This document shows positions 22,135 through 34,100 of a stretch of 64,000 bases of DNA, one piece after another. The DNA lies in the NCBI GenBank assembly GCA_033439265.1, contig JAVTVX010000004.1:11793701-11857700 (forward strand). Direction: 5' to 3'. The notes below the pieces were generated by a model. That model saw only the letters and a program-made list of their open reading frames with translations, did not search any database and was not told the DNA's origin. The translations under genes and the position numbers were made by a program. The DNA is from Dillenia suffruticosa (lineage: Eukaryota > Streptophyta > Magnoliopsida > Dilleniales > Dilleniaceae). How positions within the stretch are numbered: the first letter of the stretch is position 1; the number at the start of each line of letters is the position of its first letter.

Positions 22135-25100
22135 TCAATAACTAGCATGAGAGATGTTGCCAAATTGCACAGGCAAGGAGCCCTTGTAAATATCTGAAAC
22201 CATACTAACAGTTTCTGAGAGATTGCTTTTCATCTCACAGATCTTTGAAGCCATGTATTCTTTATATTTTGAGACCAAATCAACCAGTGCAAAAAATTCA
22301 CGGACTCATATCTGAATCCCTTCTTCATTTTTTAGAATTGCTTCCTGCAACTTTAATTTGGAGGCCTTCACAAAAACAAAGAAACTGGGATGAAATATAG
22401 CATTTCCATTGACAGAGTTGATGATTCCAGTACTAGAGAGTGTGAAGGGAGCTCTTTCTACTGGCATCATGCATTGATTAGACAGTTGGCCTTTTATTGT
22501 TCAACATGCCTAAGGTATTCTGTCTAACAAGTTCAAACTCAACAGAGAACAAAAAGATTAGAATGCTCGTACCCCATAAAATTGGGAAGGAAAAATGCCA
22601 TACCTTTACAACTTCAGCTGCTTCTTTCTCCATCATATCTACATTTTGAGTTTCTGCCTCAACATCCTCAGCCATCTTTCTAGCTTCTGCTGCACACCTA
22701 TTTATGTACTCATGTGCTTCCTTTTCCAAGAAATCAAGCTCAGCTTCTACCTAACAAAATGATAATTTGCAATACGTAAAACCTTATCTGACATAACTTA
22801 GAAACCAACTACATCACAATGATAATGGACTGGTCTTCATCTGCCAGAACAAAGGGTGATATTCTCAAACTTCATCTCCCATGAAGGAAAGAAGAATGAA
22901 GACAGAATATTTGAAAGCTCCTTTTCCTGACAACCAGTGGGTGCACGGAACTTATTGGGCATTACTATAATGTTTAAGAAGGATTTCAAGATGGAAGGAA
23001 GCATTACCACAGATGTGTTTTGCATGCTTTCATTTGCAAGAAGACATTCAGACAATAGTATAATCCAATACTCTAATAGCTCTTTTTCTTTTCTTCTTTT
23101 TTTCTTTTTTTTTTTTCCCTTTTTTTTCCCCTTGGCAACTTTCCTAAATTCAAAATTTAAGCACCTCAATAAACTCAATCTCTCCTAAAGGAAAAAGGTG
23201 CTCACCTTAGCACCTCATCTTTAAGCCAAAATGGTGTCTAGCTTGATATTGAACACCTTGATGTTCCAATTACTCAGAGTTTTAACTGATGGGGACTGTT
23301 TATTGTAGATAGTAGAAAGACAAGACTTTGCAACCAAGGCAACTAGCATCACAGACAGCAAACAAGTGATTAATTCCTTTATTGTGCCTAATGCAGCACA
23401 CAAATGATGAAAACAATATTCTAGGCACGAAAATGATATTATTCTGCAAAGGTCAAAACCATAACGAACTAAAACATTTAACTGCATTTTTTATGGACTG
23501 TCCAATGAATTTGTTTAATTTTTTTAACGCCATCACAATAATTTTACATATACTTGGTATTTCTGAAATCATTAATTTTGCAATGCAACCTCTTCTACAA
23601 CCGTGAATTTCAGGCAATGTATTAGGTGCATGTCAAGGAACTTAGCTTTGCAAGAGATTAACATGATGCTTATGTGTGTCAAGCAACTTTAGCTATGTAA
23701 GTAACTTTAGCACCATGCTACAAGTAAAAGGCAAGACATGTAAGTTCTTTTGATTTGTGGGACATCCTCACAGTGATGACAGCATGTGAATCATGTTGGA
23801 AAATCATATTTTACCCTTAAAAAGCCACAAAATAGAAAATGCAAATGAACAAAATGCTTACTTGGCTATTAACACTTGATTCTCAAGAATGTGGTACATA
23901 TGTAAACAAAAAAAGAAAAACAAGGAACAAGAAACAGAAAAAACTCCTGCTGTTTATTTGTGTGCTTCTTGTTATTGTGTGGCATTTTATGTGTTTCTCA
24001 AAGCTTCTTGTCGTGGCTGTCATTGCTACATATCCAGTACTGTCCATTCTAGACTATTTATGCTGATTAATACTTTAGCATGTTATTACTCACATTTCTT
24101 GTGAAGTTAATCATTAGAATTTTTTCTGGAATTTCAATGGATGTTATGCACTTGAAACTCAGCAACATCTTACCTAAGTATAACTATTTAATATTATTAT
24201 ATGGTTTTTAGGACTTAACCCTAGTTTTTTTTTCTCCTTTAACTTCACATCACTCTAAAGCTTATCATCTTCAGGTTCCCCTTCAGTTGAATATATGAAT
24301 TTTCAAACCGACCAATTTTACCTCATCTCTCTCCCTGTTTTCTATTCACAGCATCAAATCCAGAATCTTCACAACCTCACACATACACATCTATCATCAC
24401 AGCCACTACAAGGATTTTTATTTTTGACTTATACACTTGGTTTATTACATCACAAACAGGATGCTTTGAACCTCCATTTTCAAGTGACTAAATTTGTGGA
24501 CTAAGGATATAGAAGCTCTAATAAATAAAATCACGGCTCAAAACCCATCTGAAACTAAGTGCCTCTATGGGAACTTGTCTGGTTTCCTAACCATATAATT
24601 TTAAGATTTTTAGTAAATTAGAATTTAATGTTTAGAGTATGATATGGATTATAACGGAATTAGAACTGCTAATACAAAAGGAAAAACACTTACAAACAAG
24701 GAAAGAAAGAAGTTTGTGGGTATTGAACCCAATCAAACCTATCAAAGTGTCAAAATAATCTCCACCTGTGCCAAAAATAAAATTTCCTCCCCCAAGAAAA
24801 TCCTATGCACCATCTTGAATATAGACAGAAAAACTAATCTCCAACAGGTTCAACACAAACTTAAATCAAAAATTCTCATCTCTGACATGTTGGAAAACAC
24901 ATTCAAACTCCAAATACAAAGTGTTGAAGAATGTAACAGATTTTCAAGAAGTCGACCTACAGCTGAAGGAGGAGTCGACTGTGAAAAGGCCTTAGTTCCC
25001 AGTAACCTTCAGAGGTCTAAGGAAGTTGAAAGATGGGTTGAGCAATGGACGTTAAGCTTGGACTGGTGTTAGGAATGTAGAGATGGAAAGAATAGAAGAA

Positions 25101-28100
25101 AGAGAAGAGACTATAGAGAAAGAGAGAGAGAAAGATGGAAAGAATATAAGAAAGAGAAGAGACTATAGAGAGAGAGAGAGAGAGAGAAAGAAAAGGGAGA
25201 GAGAATAGACAGAGAAAGAAAGGCAGAAGTTTGAGAGACTGAGAAAGTATTTTCTATTTCCTGCCATTGTCTATTACATTTACAAGTATTAATAGGTATT
25301 TGTCATTCTAACTACCTTCTTCAATGAGTTATTCCTTCAGTTAGCTCAGTTACATGGTAGTTGCAACTATACTACCTAACTAAGCTATATTTGTTACAAG
25401 TTTCCCCTCCTTTTGAAATGATCCTTGTCCTCAAGGACGGAAATCTGGAAATTGTGCTTTAATAAAATCCCAATCCTCCCATGTAGACTCCTCTGGACTG
25501 AGGTTGATCCAGCGAATCAGGGCTTGTGTTACTGGTTGGTTATTCCTCCAGATGACCCTTCTTTTCAATATAGCTTCAGGTTCAACAAGAGCCTGTTTAT
25601 CTGCACCTAACAGTGGCAAAGTAGGCATAGCAACTTGGTGTGATCCTAACTTCTTCTTCAATAAGGAAACGTGAAAGACTGGACGTACCTTAGAACCTGT
25701 AGGAAGTCTGAGTTTATAAGCTACCTTGCCAACCTTAGCTGTGACAGGAAAAGGACCAAAATATTTAGAAGAGAGTTTAAACTGCTTCCTCAACTCAATA
25801 GATTGCTGTCTGTAAGGCTGTAACCTCAAATAGGCCCAATCTCCTACTTGAAATTCCCTCTCTGAACGGTTCTGATCTGCATATAATTTCATCCTATTTT
25901 GAGCTTGAGCCAAATGGTCTTTAAGTATTTGTAACATGGATTGCTTATTTCTGATAAAGTTCCCAGCTGCTGAAGTTGCAATATCCATATAAGGGCCTAG
26001 AGGAATTTGCCTAGGTTGGTAGCCATATAAAGCCTCAAAAGGAGTCATCTGAAGACTATGATGAAAGTTGGTGTTGTACCACCATTCAGCTAAGCTCAAC
26101 CACTGAACCCATAGTGCTGGTCTGTCAGAAGACATACAACGGAGGTAGCATTCCAAGCATTGATTGAGTCTTTCACTTTGCCCATCCGTTTGGGGGTGAT
26201 AAGCACTACTAAGCTTCAGCTGTGTCCCCATTAACTTGAACATCTCTTGCCAAAAAAGACTTGTGAAAATCCTGTCTCTGTCATTGATTATCAAGTCAGG
26301 CAGTCCATGTAACTTGAAAATCTGGTCCAAGAATACCTGTGCTACCTTGGTTGCTGAGTAAGGATGTTGTAAGGCGATGAAGTGACTGAATTTTGTGAGT
26401 TTATCGATGACAACAAGGATGGTATTGTATCCTTCAGATTCAGGCAACCCTTCGATGAAATCCATGCTTACTTGAGACCAAGCTTGTGAAGGGAGGGCAA
26501 TGGCTACAATAGACCTGGATAAGGAACATTTTCATGTTTGTTTCTTTGACAAACATCACATTCTCTCACAAACTTGACCACTGTATCTTTCATAGAAGGC
26601 CAATAAAACACAGATTTCACCCTCTGCAATGTCCCTTGTTGACCTGCATGTCCTCCCACTGCTGAACTATGCAATTGCTCGACTATCTTTTCTCTCATTT
26701 TCTGACCTTTCCCAATCAAGATCTTCTTATATTTTAGAAGTCCATCTTGAAAGGTGAATTCAGGTTTGCTGTCTGGTTGCAAAGTCAGCTGGGCTAGTAA
26801 ACTTTGACATTCATCATCATCTTCATAGCTGTCAATCACTTCTTGGATCCATTGTGGCACTACTGCAGAGATAGCCAAAACAGAACCACCTTCTGGTTGA
26901 TCTTCCTCCTGTATATCTCTTCTTGAGAGGGTGTCGGCAACCCTATTTTCAGTCCCCCTTTTATACTGGATTTCGTAGTCTAGCCCAAGTAATTTGGTCA
27001 GCCACTTGTGTTGCATTGCATTGGTTAATTTTTGTTCCAGCAGGTATCTCAAACTTTGATGATCTGTCCTTATTATAAAGTGGTGTCCTAGCAAGTAATG
27101 CCTGCACTTGGTTACAGCCATGACCACCGCCAATAACTCCTTTTCATATATAGATAATCCCCTGCTGTTTGGTCCTAAAGCCTTACTTAAGTAGGCTATA
27201 GGTTGTCCTTCCTGAGTAAGTACTGCTCCCCATCCATATGAACAAGCATCAGTTTCCACAATGAATGGCTTAGAGAAATCTGGCAACCTCATTACTGGTG
27301 CAGTACACATAGCTGACTTGAGCTTAGTGAAAGCCATTTCTGTTTCTGCAGTCCAATGGAATCCATCCTTTTTTAGCAAATCATTCAGTGGTTTGGCTAT
27401 GAATTCCATACCCTTTTATGAACCTCCTGTAATAGCCCGTCAGTTCTAGAAATCCTCTGAGTGCCTTGACAGATGTAGGAACCGGCCATGCTGATATACA
27501 TTCCGTCTTTTGACAGTCCATTTTTACTCCTTCACCGGTAATTACATGCCCTAAATACTCCACCTGGAGTTGTGCAAATACACACTTAGACAGCTTAGTG
27601 AATAGTTGATGCTGTTGGAGTAAGGTTAATACTATCCTCAGGTTTTGAACATGGGCAATTATGTTAGGACTGTAAACTAATATATTATCAAAGAAGACCA
27701 ACACAAATTTCCTAAGGTGTAGTAAGAAAACCTGATTCATTAAGGATTGAAATGTGGCTGGGGCATTTGTTAGACCAAAGGGCATAACAAGGAACTCAAA
27801 ATGGCCATGGTGAGTTTGAAATGCTGTTTTTTCAATGTCTGCAGGCTTCACTCTTATCTGATAATATCCAGACCTTAAATCGATCTTGAAAAAGACTTTG
27901 GACCCATACAACTCATCTAACAATTCATCAATATTAGGAATGGGATATCTATCTTTAATAGTAAGCTGATTAAGCTGCCTATAATCCACACAAAAGCGCC
28001 ATGAGTTGTCCTTCCTGACCAGCAATACAGGTGAGGCAAATGTACTGGTGCTGGTTCTTATCAAACCTTTATCCAACATCTCCTGCACCTGTTTCTCTAT

Positions 28101-31100
28101 TTCTGATTTTTGAGAATAGGGATACCTATATGGTTTGAGTTTGAATGGTTGGGAGCCTGGCTTCAGAGGAATTGAGTGGTCGTGCTTTCTTTCAGGAGGA
28201 ATGGCTGTAGACTCTAAGAAAACTTCTGCAAACTCAGACAGAACCAGAGAAATGGCTTCTGGCATTTTGATGTTTTGGTTTTCCGAATTTAGTGTGAAAG
28301 ACATACAACTTTGTAGTTGTTGTCTTCTAAATTCTTTGGTCTCTTTTCCCCTGATCAGTTTCAGTAATGGTTGTTCCACCTTCCCTTCCAAAACTACTTC
28401 ATCCTCATTATTAAAAAATCTTACTTGTAATTTCTTGAAATCCAATGTAATTCGGCTATAGTTATACATCCAGTCTTTACCCAATATAATATCCCACCTT
28501 CCCAAAGTAATCACTCTAAAATTAAAGGAAAAATGATACCTTTGTATTTTCCATTTCACGTTTCTGATTTGTGCAGAACCGGAGATCTTGCTACCATCTG
28601 CTATTTCAGCCTGCAGGAGTTCAGCTGGTTCTGCAATCATCTGTAATTCCTCCACCAATCTCTCATGTAAGAAGCTATTTGAACTGCCGGTGTCCACCAA
28701 TATGGATACTGTTCTTCCTTTCAATGTCCCCTGCAGTGCAATGGTTTGTCTATGTATTGAATTGGATAAAGCACATAAAGATACCTCCGGTGCTTCCTCA
28801 CGAGTGTTGCTTGTTCCCTCCTTTTCCAATATAGACTCTTCTTCCTCCCATTCTTCTGCTGCTAAAACAAAGTTCAAGTGTCTGAACTTACATTGATGTC
28901 CCGGTGTAAACTTTTCACCACATTTGAAGCATAAGTTGTTACTTCTCTTGTAATGAATATCCTGTGAAGATAATCTCGACATCTTGTCATTATTGTTATA
29001 CTCCCACTGTGGCTTCTTACAGATGTTTGTTTCCTGTTGAATGGTTGAACCAGAAGGTCTACTTTTCTTTACCAATTCCAACGATTGTTCTTGCAATGCA
29101 GCAATTTCAAAAGCTTGTAAAAGCGTTGTGGGTTTCATTATCCTAATCATAGGCTTAATTTCCTCTTTCAGCCCACTAATGAAGCTTGAAATGAAATATG
29201 ACTCATGAAGACTTGGATTCTTGATCAGCATATTGGCCACAGTTCCTCGAACCTTTCTTGATATTTTGCTAAGGTTCCTTTTTGCTGCAGCTTGTTGAAT
29301 TCCTCTATCTCATCCTGCATACCCTTGTTCTCAAACCTCTGGCATAGCATCCTTGAGAACTCTTCCCAACAGACCTCCTTCTTGGTCAGCTTCAAAACTT
29401 GGTACCAAACCTCCACTTTGCCTTCTAGATACATTTCAGCTGTATCAACCCATTGATGGTTGCGTACATGATACACACTGAAAAATTTCCGACATTTTTG
29501 CAGCCATACATAAGGGTTTTCTCCAGCAAAGATTGGTAGTTCAATCCTTGGAGGATTAGGAATCATCCCTCTACTGTTGGTGTCTTTCTTAACTACTCGT
29601 GACTCTCCTTTTATTCGCATTCTTCCTTCACTGGGGGTAGGTAATATTGGAAATCCCCTCTGCACATTTATTCCTTCATGTTTATCTGAATAGGTTGGTT
29701 TACTAAGACTATATCTTAGCTCCCAGGTTAGCCACCATTTCTTTCAATTCTTCTATCTTTTTGTCTAGGCGGGAGTGATTTTCTTTACACTCAAGAGTCA
29801 ATTCTTGCACACGGGCTTCGTGCTTCTTGAGTTGTTCTTCGTTGAACTTCTGTCATGTTCCTTCTACCATGGAAACCCTTCTGAGGATCAAGAATCTTCT
29901 CTGATACCAAATTTGTAACAGATTTTCAAGAAGTCGACCTACAGCTGAAGGAGTCGACTGTGAAAAGACCTTAGTTCCCAGTAACCTTCAGAGGTCTAAG
30001 GAAGTTGAATGATGGGTTGAGCAATGGATGTTAAGCTCGGACTGGCGTTAGGAATGTAGAGATGGAAAGAATAGAAGAAAGAGAAGAGACTATAGAGAGA
30101 GAGAGAGAAAGAAAAGGGAGAGAGAATAGACAAAGAAAGAAAGGCAGAAGTTTGAGAGACTGAGAAAGTATTTTCCATTTCCTGCCATTGTCTGTTACAT
30201 TTACAAGTATTAATAGGTATTTGTCATTCTAACTACCTTCTTCAGTGAGTTATTCTTTCAGTTAGCTCAGTTACATGGTAGTTGCAACTATACTACCAAA
30301 CTAAGCTATATTTGTTACAAAGAACCAAAAGGACAAGATGGCCAATTAAATCCAAGGGTATCACAGAGTTTTGTGGCAAAGGATCAGATAACTTTGATGC
30401 CAACAGACACAATGGAGAACTCAGAATCAACGATGATTTGGCACGCATCTACTTCTTGCATTTTTAAGTGGTAACACACAACTGTACCCAAGGCTATCGC
30501 TGGTTAATCACCGTGAAATGCCTACTTGAACAGAAAAATTGCCTTACCTTTGTGACTAAATAGAAAAGAATAAATAAAACTAGGACCAAATTAGAAAAGG
30601 CTGACAAATTTGAGGACCAGATTATAGTTTTGGTCTATAGTTCAAATGAAATTCTCTGTTTAGAGGTTTGGATCTGGTATTTCATCACAACTTTTAAAGG
30701 ATCGATTTCTACGGTTAGAATATGAAAGTATATAGCCCCTAGAGAAAGCTGAAACAACTCGGGTAATATAGGGTTGATGCTAATGATAAGTGGACAGCAC
30801 AAAATGCCATGACTATGGCAGAAACAAATAAAAACCTACAGAATTTGTGAAATTTTCAACTTTGTAATCAACTGGAACCCTTTTCGAGGCTCACTGTTTC
30901 ATAAAATATTAGGAAACAAGGCCTAGTTTTGGTGTTTTCACGTACATCATGTCATCAACATGATCTTGTTTAAGAACCAGCATCCACATTAATGGCCTTA
31001 CTCCGAACAGAGTCTTGGCTCTCCAAAATCAAATAGGAAGATGATGAAATGGTTGGAGACTGGGTCAAGGGATCAGAAAAGGATGTCCGATATAAGTCTT

Positions 31101-34100
31101 TTGAACTACCCAAATTTTATAAACTAGAAGGGGGAGAAGATTACAGGACGATATTTCAAAAGAGAACAACAATAATTGCAGTAATCACAACAAAATTCAG
31201 CTACTCATGAAGATGTTAGAGGTGACAAGGCCATAGTAATATATAGGAATCAAAAATAAACAGGAAAAGCAGGCCATTTTATCCTCTCTAGCCCTCAACT
31301 CACACTCAAATCTTTCTCTGACCCCCACCACCGATGCGGCAGCAGAGCAGTGAGATTACTGTCTCATCATCAACCTCAATGGGAACAGGGATATCCAGAC
31401 ACTATCTGGACTGCACCACTCCATCCTATCCAAGGGCTTCTAGCCTACTGCTTGAACTATCACCTAAACCAAGAAAAAAAGGAAAAAATGCAAACCATAA
31501 GTAGTCCCTTCTGAACTCCAACTCTGTATATTTTCTTACCCATTATTGCAGTCCCATCTATGTCATCCAACTCCAAACTTCACAGCGCACAACCTTTCAT
31601 CACAAGAATAATCTTTCCTGGTAAACTCCACCACTATTTTTCAAGCAACACTCCTTCAAAAGAGAATTCCCATTTTATTAGGATATGATGATGCTTTTGA
31701 ACAATCACAGAGAGCATAGCCATTTTATTAGGATCAATTGGATATGATGATAACAAGTGCTCATTTTTGTGTTGGCACTACTATCATGGATAACTGAAGA
31801 AACACAATTAAAACGAGCTTAATAATTACGATTTTTTTATAGAAAAGAATATTAGATGTATGAAAGAATGAATAAAAAAAAATCCTAAGGATGTTAAATT
31901 CTTATGAATAAAAAATACAAAGCAATAAAATACAAAAAGCCTAATATAAAATCGCTCTCCGATCCCTTTTCAAATTTTCAAATTATAATTTTTATAAATC
32001 CCTGAAACATAATACCATAAGGAAGCATAGAAAATTGCAGAAAATTCAGGCATCCGCACTCTCTAAATACACCATGTTATATATATATATAAAAAAGGAT
32101 TTGCACAACAACCGAACATCTTTATTTCTGCAAAATTTCTAAATTTCGTGAGAAACAAATAAAAAGCTCTCCTAGGACAAAACCAAATATTGTCACAAAC
32201 AGCAAAAATGCAGTTTTACATCTCCCTTGCAACCGAGCAATGTAAAAATGATGATCTCTAGTTTCAAAATTGGTATAACACATGGCCCAAACATTTGGGG
32301 AGATAACTTTATAAAGTTTTCTTTTCTGATAAAGATTATTAGTTGTAATATTTTTTAACAACAATAACAAACTGAATATTAATCTCAAATTTTGGAGTCA
32401 GCTATTTGAGATCAATATAAGAGAAATGAGAGAAAAAAAAAACTATCTATAGAAATTTAATAACAATAACAATAATAATAATAATAATAATGCATTAATT
32501 TAACTGATTTGGATTCTTTTATGCAACTCATTCTTATCAAAATCATTTGTTCAACTAAACGTTTGATACTCATACCTTTACAGATAACTTGTATCCATAT
32601 TTTCAATAGTTTAGTCCAATATTTCACTAAATCTCCTATATTTAAGATTTCACTGCTCCTCCCCGACATTGTAATATTTTTTAACACCATAGACCAAATT
32701 ATAATAATAATAATAATATACATTAATTCAACTATATTGAATTCTTCTACGCCACTTATTTTTATCTAAAATCATCTTCTCAACTAAACATGTGATACTC
32801 ATATCTTTACAAATAATTTATATCCATGTTTTTAACACTTTAGTCTGATATTTTACTAAATCTTCTATATTTAAAATCACACTACTCCTTCCTGAAGTTG
32901 TAATATTTTTTAACACCATAGACCAAATAAAAGCTTTAACTATGGTAGGTACTTTTGCCTTTCAAACGAAATTGTTAAAATAAATAATTAGATAATAAAA
33001 GAGGGATCTACATGTAAAAAAAAATCTCAAAAAATTAAGACCCCAAATCCTATAGTCGGAAGCATGAGGAGAAGGTTCAACACTCTAAAGGAGAGAAATC
33101 AAAGAAGAGAACTTAGCAGTTTCTCCATTGCTATTTCTCAAAAAATTAAAATCCAAAAAAGTAAATAGCCACCCAAAAATAGAAATCCTTGATAGGCACA
33201 AGAAAGCTTTTATATAAGTCCCAATAAAGCTTAATATTTATGATGCTGCTATAAAGAGCACTAAACTATTGGTGATTATACATGAACTCATTCAAAGCAT
33301 GTTCTAACAAAAATCCTAGCCAAAAAAGGATAATATGTTGTATAACTTTGGAAAAGGCACTCATAAATGTAATGAAGACAAATTAGGAATCACATTTGTA
33401 AGATCTCAAAAGGATAGTTTTCTGTTCAATCATTCCAACTCATCTAGGGACCCAAATCAGGCCCTAAATAAGCCCTCTCTGTATGCATCTCCTGGGCCCC
33501 TTAGGGCCCAGGTTTTCCTATCTCAAAGGGGCCCAAAAGGGGGCCCCAACTGCTCTTTTAAAGAGCCGTTGGAGCTGTCCCAATGGCTAGTAAAACTAGC
33601 CGTTGGGGACTGCCCCAACAGCCAGAAGAGGAGAGGGCAGTGCCCTCTCCTCTCTGTTTTCCCTCTTTATCTCTCTCTTTGCTCTCTTCCCTCTTTCTCT
33701 ATTTAAGAAGGCTCTAGTTGTTCTTTGAAGATATGAAAAATGTTTTCAATTCTTGTACACTTCCCTTGAAAGATCAATAAAATTCTTGAAGTTTTCTATT
33801 CTTTCTCATTGCTTGCTACTTTAAATCTTCAACATGGTATCAGAGCAGGCTTCAATTCCTTCTTCCTCCATCCTTGGTGATCCACAACCACAAATTAGCA
33901 CTTCTATGTTCACTTCCATTCTTTTGGATTCATCAAATTACAATGCTTAGTAAGACACGATCAAGAGATCTTTAAACTTCTTCAATCTTGAAAATCACAT
34001 ATTTGAAGATCCTCTTGATGATGCTGATCCATCATTCAAAGCATGGAAGAAAAGAGATGATCAAGTGGTGGTGTTTCTACAAATGTCTCTTGACAAGACC

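Larger units (their letters stand above)
24932..30319 (-). mobile_element. Gypsy-1: complete chromodomain Ty3/gypsy element
   Basis: LTRs at 24932-25398 and 29914-30319 are flanked by an exact 5-bp duplication AAGAA (24927-24931 and 30320-30324). On the minus strand the order is 5' LTR, PBS, gag, protease, RT, RNase H, integrase, chromodomain-like end, polypurine tract, 3' LTR. LTR differences are about 11-12 substitutions in about 400 aligned bases plus a repeat-length change, so the insertion is fairly recent. It lies in NDC80 intron 2 in the same orientation as the gene. The frames are broken in several places. Confidence 0.93.

Noticed and set aside
24644-25072. 142-codon open frame
   Set aside because: Half lies in intron DNA and half in the gypsy-1 LTR; no family motif.
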